Both the position numbers and the translations under genes were made by a program. 64,000 bases of DNA, taken from assembly GCA_035519535.1 (NCBI GenBank), contig DATIWF010000185.1:1-64000 (forward strand), given 5' to 3'. The notes under the pieces are model-generated. The model saw nothing but the letters and a program-made list of their open reading frames with translations. It was not told where the DNA came from and searched no databases. Positions 16,760-23,069 of the stretch are shown piece by piece. Numbering within the stretch: the stretch's first letter is position 1; the number at the start of each line of letters is the position of its first letter. Source of the DNA: DATEGZ01 sp035519535. GTDB taxonomy: Bacteria > Acidobacteriota > Vicinamibacteria > Vicinamibacterales > SCN-69-37.

Positions 16760-17947
16760 CTATGCCGCGGCCGTGGCCGCCGGCTTGCCGAGCACCTCGC
16801 CGAACACCGCTACCGCCTTCTTCATCTCGTCCATGGTGCCGAACGAGATCCGGCAGTGTGTCTTCTCGAAGGGCGGGAAGTCTCGCGCGACGAGCACGTT
16901 CTTGGCCTTGCACGCGTCGCGGAAGTCCTTCGCGGGCCGGCCGATGTTGACGAACATGAAGTTGGCCTGCGAGTCGGTCGGCTTCATGCCGCGGTCCATG
17001 AACCACTTCATCGTGAATTCGCGCACGTCCTTGTTCCGCGCGCGCTCGTTGGCGATGTAGCCGGGGTCCTGTTCGATCGCCGCGATCCCGGCCTGCATGG
17101 CCAGCACGTTGAGCGAGCTCGTGCCCGAGCCCGCGTCCCAGTCGGCCATCTTGCGGATCGTGTCCGGGTGCCCGACGCAGTAGCCCATCCGGAGGCCCGC
17201 CATGCCGTACGCCTTCGAGAACGTCCGGGCGACGATGATGCGAGGGTCCTCGACGGCGAGCGGAATGTGCGTGTCGTGGTCGGGATCGGTCACGTAGTCG
17301 AAGTAGGCCTCGTCGATGAGGATCGTCGTGTCCGGCGACGTCCGGTTGACTTTGAACAGGAACTCACGCGTGGCGCGCGCGCCGACGTAGGTCGCCGTCG
17401 GGTTGTTCGGGTTGCAGTAGAAGACCAGGCCGGCGCCCCTGGCCGCGTCCGCCATGCGGTCGAGATCGATCTTGAACTCCGAGTTGAGCGCGACCGGCCG
17501 GACCGGGTTGCCCAGCATGTCCGCGTAGCCCGCGCACTCCTCGTAGGTCGGGATCGTGCCGACGAGCGGCTTCGTCCGTTCCGTGAAGAGGTGGGTGGCC
17601 GACCGCAGGATCTGGGTCGAGCCGCAGCCGAGGACGACGTTCTCGGGCTTGATGTTGAACTTCTTCGTGATCGCCTCGACGAGCGCGCCCGACGCGCTCG
17701 AGTAGCGTCCCGGCGCGGCGCCGGTCGGGCCGAACGCCTTCTTCACGGCGTCGAGCACCGTCGTCCCCGGCCCCGTCGGGTTCTCGTTGCTCGACAGGCA
17801 GATGACACCGGGCTCGATCGCCTGCAGGGTCGGCTCAAACGCATTCCAGAGGCTGTTCTCGCGGCCGCGCGCGCCAATCCAGGAGCTCGCATACGCGCCG
17901 GCGGCGCCGGCTCCCACGGCCTGAACGAATCTGCGTCGTGTCAGCAT
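16760..17947 (-). CDS. Tat-exported PLP aminotransferase, histidinol-phosphate aminotransferase-like (copy 1)
   Basis: 395 residues. The N-terminus 'MLTRRRFVQAVGAGAAGAYA' is a Tat signal with an RRxF core. The rest is a class I/II fold-type I aminotransferase nearest to histidinol-phosphate aminotransferases: 'SSNENPTGPG' (52-61), 'CNPNNPTA' (178-185), D212 in 'IDEAYFDY', the PLP lysine K245 in 'TFSKAYGMAGLR', and the substrate-carboxylate Arg in 'HCRISFGTMDEM'. All catalytic residues look intact. Export of a PLP enzyme is unusual; Tat would allow folding with cofactor before transport. Its ATG is 12 bp downstream of the stop of copy 2, so they form one operon. It is not a normal histidine-operon gene. 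Confidence 0.88.
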   Translation of the reverse strand: MLTRRRFVQAVGAGAAGAYASSWIGARGRENSLWNAFEPTLQAIEPGVICLSSNENPTGPGTTVLDAVKKAFGPTGAAPGRYSSASGALVEAITKKFNIKPENVVLGCGSTQILRSATHLFTERTKPLVGTIPTYEECAGYADMLGNPVRPVALNSEFKIDLDRMADAARGAGLVFYCNPNNPTATYVGARATREFLFKVNRTSPDTTILIDEAYFDYVTDPDHDTHIPLAVEDPRIIVARTFSKAYGMAGLRMGYCVGHPDTIRKMADWDAGSGTSSLNVLAMQAGIAAIEQDPGYIANERARNKDVREFTMKWFMDRGMKPTDSQANFMFVNIGRPAKDFRDACKAKNVLVARDFPPFEKTHCRISFGTMDEMKKAVAVFGEVLGKPAATAAA

Positions 17948-17959
17948 GGCTCGCTCCTC

Positions 17960-19237
17960 TTATCGGCCGCCGCCGGACTTCGTGCCGGCGATGGGCGCCA
18001 CGGGCCTCAGAACTTCACGGAAGGTGTCGACCGCTTTCTTCATCTCGTCGGCGGTGCCGATCGAGATGCGGCAGTGCGAGTTCTCGAACGGCGGGAAGTC
18101 GCGTCCGACCATGATGCCGGTCTTGGCGCAGGCGTCGCGGAACTCGCGCGCCGGCCGCCCGACGTCCACGAAGATGAAGTTCGCCTGCGAGTCGGTGCAC
18201 TTACAGCCCAGGTCTTCGAGGGCCTTGACCGTGAACGCCCGCACTTGCGTGTTCCGCGCGCGCTCGGCCTCGATGTGCGCCGGATCGTTGAGCGACGCGA
18301 TCGTCGCCGCCACGCCGAAGACGCTCACGTTGTACGGCATCTTGAGGCGGGCCAGCGGCTTCACCGAGTCGCTCTGACCGACCGCGTAGCCGATGCGCAT
18401 GCCGGCCATGCCGTACGCCTTCGAGAACGTGCGCGCGACGAACACGTTCGGCGTCGCGAGCGCGAGGGGCACCGCTGTCGAGTACGCCGGGTCGGTGACG
18501 TAGTCGTGATACGCCTCGTCGATCAGGATGACGGTGTCCGGCGAGATGCGCCGCACGCGCTCGACGAAGTCGGTGACGACCTTGATCCCGTGGACCGTCG
18601 CCGTCGGGTTGTTCGGGTTGTTCAGGAACACGAGCCCCGCGCCGCGGACCGTCGCGATCATGCCCTCGAGGTCGAGGTGGAACGTCGAGTCGACCTTGAT
18701 CTCCGTCACCGGGAATTTCATCTTGCGCGAGAAGTTCGTGCAGTTCTCGAACGTCGGCGCGGCGGTGACGAGGTGCCGGGACGGCGACACGAACGCGCGG
18801 ATCGCCGACTTCAGGATCTCCTGCGAGCCCGCGCCCAGGACGATGTTGTCGGCCTTGGTCGCGTGCTTTTTCGCGAGCGTGTCGACGAGGTCGCCGTCCC
18901 TGGGCGAGCTATTAAAAGGATAGCGACCCGCCTCCGGGAACTTGCCCAGAATCGCATCGAGCGCGACCTTGCCCGGCCCCAGCGGATTCTCGTTGCTGTT
19001 GATGCGAATCTCTTCGACGCCGGGCGGCAGCTGAGGACGACCCCCGCCGCGCCCGCCCTGGCCGCCCCCGCGCCCGCCCTGGCCGGCGCCGCCGGCCCGG
19101 CCGCCGCCCTGGGTCTGGGCCTGCTGCTGGGCCTCCGCGAGCTGGGCTTCAAGCCCCCGGGCTGCCAGCGCCGCCCCAGAAAACGCACTGTCGCGCGCTC
19201 CGATCAGACTGAAGAACCCCCGGCGTGAGACCGGCAT
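17960..19237 (-). CDS. Tat-exported PLP aminotransferase, histidinol-phosphate aminotransferase-like (copy 2)
   Basis: 425 residues and a clear paralogue of copy 1. 'SRRGFFSLIGARDSA' is a twin-arginine signal with a short hydrophobic part. A Gly/Gln/Arg-rich linker (about 42-68) follows, then the aminotransferase domain: 'NSNENPLGPG' (80-89), 'LNNPNNPTA' (205-213), D240 in 'LIDEAYHDY', the PLP lysine K273 in 'TFSKAYGMAG' and 'HCRISIGTADEM'. Catalytic residues appear complete. It is the first gene of a two-gene operon with copy 1. Two adjacent exported paralogues suggest different substrates or a heterodimer. The linker is one of several Gly-rich inserts in exported proteins of this window. 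Confidence 0.88.
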   Translation of the reverse strand: MPVSRRGFFSLIGARDSAFSGAALAARGLEAQLAEAQQQAQTQGGGRAGGAGQGGRGGGQGGRGGGRPQLPPGVEEIRINSNENPLGPGKVALDAILGKFPEAGRYPFNSSPRDGDLVDTLAKKHATKADNIVLGAGSQEILKSAIRAFVSPSRHLVTAAPTFENCTNFSRKMKFPVTEIKVDSTFHLDLEGMIATVRGAGLVFLNNPNNPTATVHGIKVVTDFVERVRRISPDTVILIDEAYHDYVTDPAYSTAVPLALATPNVFVARTFSKAYGMAGMRIGYAVGQSDSVKPLARLKMPYNVSVFGVAATIASLNDPAHIEAERARNTQVRAFTVKALEDLGCKCTDSQANFIFVDVGRPAREFRDACAKTGIMVGRDFPPFENSHCRISIGTADEMKKAVDTFREVLRPVAPIAGTKSGGGR

Positions 19238-19309
19238 GGGACGCTCCTTTTGAACGCTAACCGGCCGATTCTACGCTCACCGGCAGTATTGGGCAACCCA
19301 GGCCATCGG

Positions 19310-19484
19310 CAATCGGGGAATCGATAATCGGGGAATCGAAGAGCATCGATGATCGATCATCGACATCGACAATCGGGCCATCGGCATCGATGATCGATCA
19401 TCGATATCGACAATCGGGCCATCGGCATTGACGATCGATCATCGACATCGAGGATCGAAATTACCGATTCCCCGATTGTCGACG
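19310..19484. repeat. 41-bp tandem repeat with inverted 15-bp flanks
   Basis: Near-identical 41-bp units run 19343-19383 and 19384-19424, with a diverged third from 19425 to about 19465. All are built from ATCGATGATCGATCATCGA-type palindromic words. Two AATCGGGGAATCGAT units (19311-19340) stand to the left and an inverse CCGATTCCCCGATTGTCGA (19465-19483) to the right. It fills the gap upstream of the aminotransferase operon and downstream of the third NHL gene. Confidence 0.85.
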
Positions 19485-19486
19485 GC

Positions 19487-20623
19487 TCATTTCTTGACGT
19501 ATCTCTTGACGTCCCGCTGCCCGACCTCGGCTCCGTAGATGACGCCCGACGGATCCACGGCGATGCCCTCGGCCGAGCTGGTGTTCGTCGCGTTGGCATT
19601 GGGATCCGGGATGAAGTACTTCACCGTTCCGTCCTTCGCGCTGCCGATGCGGATGCCGCGCTTCCAGCCCTCGTGGCCGTGCATGCCGTTGTTCCGCGAG
19701 ACGGACTCTGACTCCGAATCGGCGACGTAGATCACGTCCTGCGCGTCGATGACCATCCCGCTCGGGCGGCTGAACTGCGGCCACGAGGCGAGCAGCCTAA
19801 AATCCTGGTCGAAGATCTGCACGCGGTTGTTGTTGCGATCGCCCACGAAGAGCCGGCCGCGCGAATCCATCGCAAGCGCATGGGGCTGGTCGAGCTCGTC
19901 CGGACCGCTGCCGAGCTTGCCGAACGTCTTGATCAACGTCCCGTCCTTCGTGAACTTCAGCAGTCGCGCCGTCGATCCTGGCGCGGACGAGTGGCCCTCG
20001 GCCACGAAAATCGTGCCGTCGGGCGCGACGTAGACGGCGTTGGGTTGATAGAAGAACTCGGGATCCCGCGCGCCGCCGGCCTTGCCGAGCGTCATCAGCA
20101 CCTTGCCGTCTGGACTGAACTTGGTGACCTGGTGGCCGATGATCTTCGCCGGCGGCGCCGGCATCGGCGCGTCAGCCGCCGCACCGCGCGGACGCCGCGG
20201 CAGATTGTCCTGACCATCCGTCATCCAGATGTTGCCGTCGCGATCGACGAACATGCCGTGGGGGAAGATGAACATGCCGGCCCCGAAGCTCTTGACCATC
20301 GTGCCGGTGGCGTCGAACTTCATGATGACGTCGACGTCCGACGTCTTGCCTGCCTGGGCGTTCCAGCACGAGTTGGCGCCGCACCGCTCGGCGACCCACA
20401 CGCTCTTGCCGTCCTTGTCGATCCCGACCGAGCTGGTCGCGCCCCACGGCCGTCCGGCGGGCATCTTCGCCCAGCCTTCGATCGTTTCGTAGGGATTCGG
20501 CAGGTCGTTGACGGGCGCCATCGCCGGCGCCTGGCCGGTGGCGGTCTCGGCCAGGGGCCTCGCCGTGCCTCCCGCGAGGACGGCACCGACCAGGACGACG
20601 AACAGCGCGCGCATGGTTCGCAT
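19487..20623 (-). CDS. Exported NHL-repeat beta-propeller protein (third), amidating-lyase-like fold
   Basis: 378 residues from ATG 20623; starts at 20644 or 20614 are also possible. A signal peptide lies at about 1-24. Propeller blades include 'SSVGIDKDGKSVWVAERC', 'FPHGMFVDRDGNIWMTDG', 'PNAVYVAPDGTIFVAEGHS', 'PHALAMDSRGRLFVGDRNNNRVQIFD' and 'AEGIAVDPSGVIYGAEVG'. The pattern is that of the peptidyl-alpha-hydroxyglycine alpha-amidating lyase-like family, but bacterial members have no proven function and catalytic residues were not confirmed. Two Cys (in 'ERCGANSCW') differ from the Cys-Cys pair of the other two propellers. It lies upstream of, and on the same strand as, the aminotransferase pair, separated from it by the repeat region. 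Confidence 0.85.
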   Translation of the reverse strand: MRTMRALFVVLVGAVLAGGTARPLAETATGQAPAMAPVNDLPNPYETIEGWAKMPAGRPWGATSSVGIDKDGKSVWVAERCGANSCWNAQAGKTSDVDVIMKFDATGTMVKSFGAGMFIFPHGMFVDRDGNIWMTDGQDNLPRRPRGAAADAPMPAPPAKIIGHQVTKFSPDGKVLMTLGKAGGARDPEFFYQPNAVYVAPDGTIFVAEGHSSAPGSTARLLKFTKDGTLIKTFGKLGSGPDELDQPHALAMDSRGRLFVGDRNNNRVQIFDQDFRLLASWPQFSRPSGMVIDAQDVIYVADSESESVSRNNGMHGHEGWKRGIRIGSAKDGTVKYFIPDPNANATNTSSAEGIAVDPSGVIYGAEVGQRDVKRYVKK

Positions 20624-20732
20624 GACTCCCCCCGGGCGAATCATAGATCAGTGCCCGGTACGGGGTGCCGGCGCTTCCGAGGGAAGGCGCACGGGCCGGC
20701 CATGGCCGGTCGCCAGGGTCCCCGACGAGAGC

Positions 20733-20771
20733 GCACCCAGCACGTAGCACCCAGCACCCAGCACCTCGCAC
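20733..20771. repeat. CACCCAGCAC word array
   Basis: Four imperfect copies of a (AG)CACCCAGCAC unit lie in the divergent gap between the third NHL gene and the pilin operon. The same word family occurs at 14027-14061. Confidence 0.75.
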
Positions 20772-20897
20772 GGATCTGTCATCGCCCTCCCTGCGATCCT
20801 TGTCACTGACCCCGCAAAATCTGTGAGGCCCTCGCGCCAGTCGGGCGTCCTTCCGCCGCGAGGCCCCCGAACCGGGGAGATTTTCTCCCGGGCCGGT

Positions 20898-20913
20898 TGG
20901 CATAGTGGTTGCG
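20898..20913 (+). promoter_or_regulatory. Sigma-54-type promoter of the pilin operon
   Basis: The sequence TGGCATAGTGGTTGCG matches the sigma-54 consensus TGGCAC-N5-TTGCA with the obligatory GG (20899-20900) and GC (20911-20912) ten bases apart. It lies directly before the first pseudopilin gene. RpoN-dependent transcription of pilin genes is well known in other bacteria. An enhancer-binding protein is not encoded in this window. Confidence 0.65.
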
Positions 20914-20926
20914 CTCGGTTTCCGAC

Positions 20927-21496
20927 GTGTTCAGGCACTCTCGTCTTACGGATTTGCGACAAGCGGGCTTTGCCCTGCCCGAAATCCTCGTGGTCCTGGC
21001 CCTGATGGCGGTCGTGATGGGGATCGGGATCGGCAGCTTCTCGAACGAGATGGCGACGGTCCAGGGCGACGCCGACATGAACATCGTCTACTGGCAGCTG
21101 AAGCTGGCGCGCGAAATCGCGATCAACCAGCGGCGGTCGGTCGAGGTGGTGTTCACGCCGCCGAACTTCATCAGCCTCGTGCGGCACAACCTCCCGAACG
21201 GCACGACGGTCGTGTCGACCGCCGTGCTCGAGCACCGCACGTCGTTCATGCTCTTCGCGGGGATGCCGGACACACCGGACGGGTTCGGCAACGCGACGGC
21301 GGTCGACTTCAACAACGCGCAGCAGGTGATGTTCACGGCCGACGGCCTGTTCACCGACGCGACGGGCAATCCGGTCAACGGCAGCGTGTTCATCGGCGAG
21401 GTGAACAAGCCCCTGTCGGCCCGCGCGGTGACGGTGTTTGCGCCGACGGCGGGCATCCGCACGTATCGCTGGACGGGCTCTTCCTGGAGGCACTGA
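20927..21496 (+). CDS. Type IV pilus/type II secretion pseudopilin, GspH/FimT-like
   Basis: 189 residues from GTG 20927. A TTG at 20909 would sit inside the promoter's -12 element, and a TTG at 20954 would leave a 5-residue leader. The prepilin peptidase site is 'RQAG|FALPE', with Glu at +5, followed by the hydrophobic helix 'ILVVLALMAVVMGIGIGSF'. The C-terminal part matches the GspH/FimT fold, with the typical ending 'TYRWTGSSWRH'. It is first in an operon of four pilin-like genes and would be a minor pilin that helps start fibre assembly. The next gene begins one base after the stop. Confidence 0.88.
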   Translation: MFRHSRLTDLRQAGFALPEILVVLALMAVVMGIGIGSFSNEMATVQGDADMNIVYWQLKLAREIAINQRRSVEVVFTPPNFISLVRHNLPNGTTVVSTAVLEHRTSFMLFAGMPDTPDGFGNATAVDFNNAQQVMFTADGLFTDATGNPVNGSVFIGEVNKPLSARAVTVFAPTAGIRTYRWTGSSWRH

Positions 21497-21497
21497 G

Positions 21498-22037
21498 ATG
21501 CACGACGTGCGGCACGACGATTCCGGCTTCACGCTGATCGAAGTCACGATCGCGATGATCATGCTGATGGTGGGCGTGCTCGCGCTCGCCGGCGGCATCG
21601 CGCTGGGCGCGCGGCAGATCACCGGCTCGCAGGACCAGCTGCTGGCGAGCGAGCGCGCGGCCGAAGCGGCCGAGACGGTGTTCAAGGCGCGGGACAACGC
21701 CGTGCTCGCGTGGGCGCAGATCCGCAACGTGCAGGGCGCGTCGGGCAACGACGGCGGCGTGTTCCTCGACGGCCCGCAGCCGATCAAGGATCCCGGGGCG
21801 GACGGCCTCGTCAACACCGCCGACGATGGCGCGCTGCTCACGATGATCAAGCCCGGGCCGGACGGCATCCTCGGCACCGGAGACGACATCTCGGTGCCCT
21901 ACTTCGGCTTCACACGCGAGATCGAGATCCGCGATCTTGGTCCCAATCTCCGTCAGCTCCGCGTGATCGTGCGCTACCACACCTCGACGGCGCCCGGCAC
22001 GTACATCCTGACGACCTATCTCTCTTCCTATGCGTAA
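21498..22037 (+). CDS. Minor pilin, PilV/GspI-like
   Basis: 179 residues. The prepilin leader 'MHDVRHDDSG|FTLIE' is canonical, with Glu at +5 and the helix 'VTIAMIMLMVGVLALAGGIALG'. The rest is a small globular head with Asp/Gly-rich loops ('DGLVNTADDGAL', 'GPDGILGTGDDI') that could bind calcium. The ATG is one base after the upstream stop, so expression is coupled. The end overlaps the next gene by 8 bp. The order FimT-PilV-PilW-PilX is that of minor pilin operons that prime type IV pili. Confidence 0.88.
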   Translation: MHDVRHDDSGFTLIEVTIAMIMLMVGVLALAGGIALGARQITGSQDQLLASERAAEAAETVFKARDNAVLAWAQIRNVQGASGNDGGVFLDGPQPIKDPGADGLVNTADDGALLTMIKPGPDGILGTGDDISVPYFGFTREIEIRDLGPNLRQLRVIVRYHTSTAPGTYILTTYLSSYA

Positions 22038-23040
22038 ACAATCCGACGCCGGCTTCACGCTGGCAGAGACGCTGGTCGCGATGGCGCTGACGGCGATGGT
22101 CATCGGCGCCGCGATCGAAACCTTCAACCGCGCCATCGGGCTGTTCGGCACGTCGCGCACCGTCTCGGAGACGGACGAGACGCTCCAGGCCGCGATGAGC
22201 CTAATGGTGCGCGACTTCATCCAGACGGGCCGCGGGGTCCCGCTCGGCGGCATCCCGATTCCGTCCGGCAACGGTTCGGTGCCCGTGCTGCGACCCGGGC
22301 CCGGCAACCTGGACTTCGGCGCCCTGACGACCGTGCCGGCGATTTCGCCCGGCGGGAACCTCGGGCCGGCGGTCATCGGCCCGCAGACCGACCTCGTCAA
22401 CCTGCTGTACGCGGACCAGACCTTGAACCTGAGTCAGTATCCGCTGGCCGCGATCTCGGCCAACGGCCAGACGATCACGGTCGACAACCGCACGAACATC
22501 GGCGGCGCCGCGGGCCTGCACGTCGGCGATCTCATTCTCTTCAGCAACGCGTTCGGCAGCGCGCTGGGGATGGTGACGGACCTGCCGGGTGGACAGGACG
22601 TGACATTGGGCCCGGGCGACCCGATGCTGCTCAATCAGCCGAACGCGCCGCAGGGGACGATCCTCAACCTGCAGCAGGCACCCGGCGTGTATCCGCCGAC
22701 GAGCGCGACGCGCGTGTGGATGATCTCGTACTACATCGACAACACGACGGACCCGACGCTGCCGCGCCTCGTGCGGCAGATCAACGACGGCGCGCCGCTC
22801 GCGATCGCGCTCGGGGCCGAGAACCTGCAGCTGTCTTACGACTTCATCGACGGCGTCAACAACCCGGTGAACCAGAAGAACACGCCGGTCGGCAACAGCC
22901 CCAATCAGATTCGCAAGGTCAACCTCTTCCTGGGCACGCGGTCGCTCGACATGAACGTGCGCACGGGCGACTACTTCCGGAATTCCATGGCCACCGAGAT
23001 TGGGCTGCGCAGCCTGACCTTCAGGAATCGCTATCAGTAA
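22030..23040 (+). CDS. Minor pilin, PilW-like
   Basis: 336 residues. The leader 'MRKQSDAG|FTLAE' is a prepilin site with Glu at +5, followed by 'TLVAMALTAMVIGAAIETF'. The length and the C-terminal block 'VNLFLGTRSLDMNVRTGDYFRNSMATEIGLRSLTFRNRY' (about 297-335, read in parts) match PilW-type minor pilins. It overlaps the PilV-like gene by 8 bp and is followed 29 bp later by the PilX-like gene. A Gly/Pro-rich region at about 75-115 may be flexible. Confidence 0.87.
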   Translation: MRKQSDAGFTLAETLVAMALTAMVIGAAIETFNRAIGLFGTSRTVSETDETLQAAMSLMVRDFIQTGRGVPLGGIPIPSGNGSVPVLRPGPGNLDFGALTTVPAISPGGNLGPAVIGPQTDLVNLLYADQTLNLSQYPLAAISANGQTITVDNRTNIGGAAGLHVGDLILFSNAFGSALGMVTDLPGGQDVTLGPGDPMLLNQPNAPQGTILNLQQAPGVYPPTSATRVWMISYYIDNTTDPTLPRLVRQINDGAPLAIALGAENLQLSYDFIDGVNNPVNQKNTPVGNSPNQIRKVNLFLGTRSLDMNVRTGDYFRNSMATEIGLRSLTFRNRYQ

Positions 23041-23069
23041 CAGGGCCGGTCGGCCCGGGAGCCAAGACC

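Noticed and set aside
19343..19465. Possible CRISPR-like array
   Set aside because: Units are directly adjacent without unique spacers, and no cas genes are near.
20811..20896. Possible c-di-GMP (GEMM) or other riboswitch before the pilin operon
   Set aside because: Some stems are present, but the conserved GEMM core was not found; the sigma-54-type site explains regulation better.
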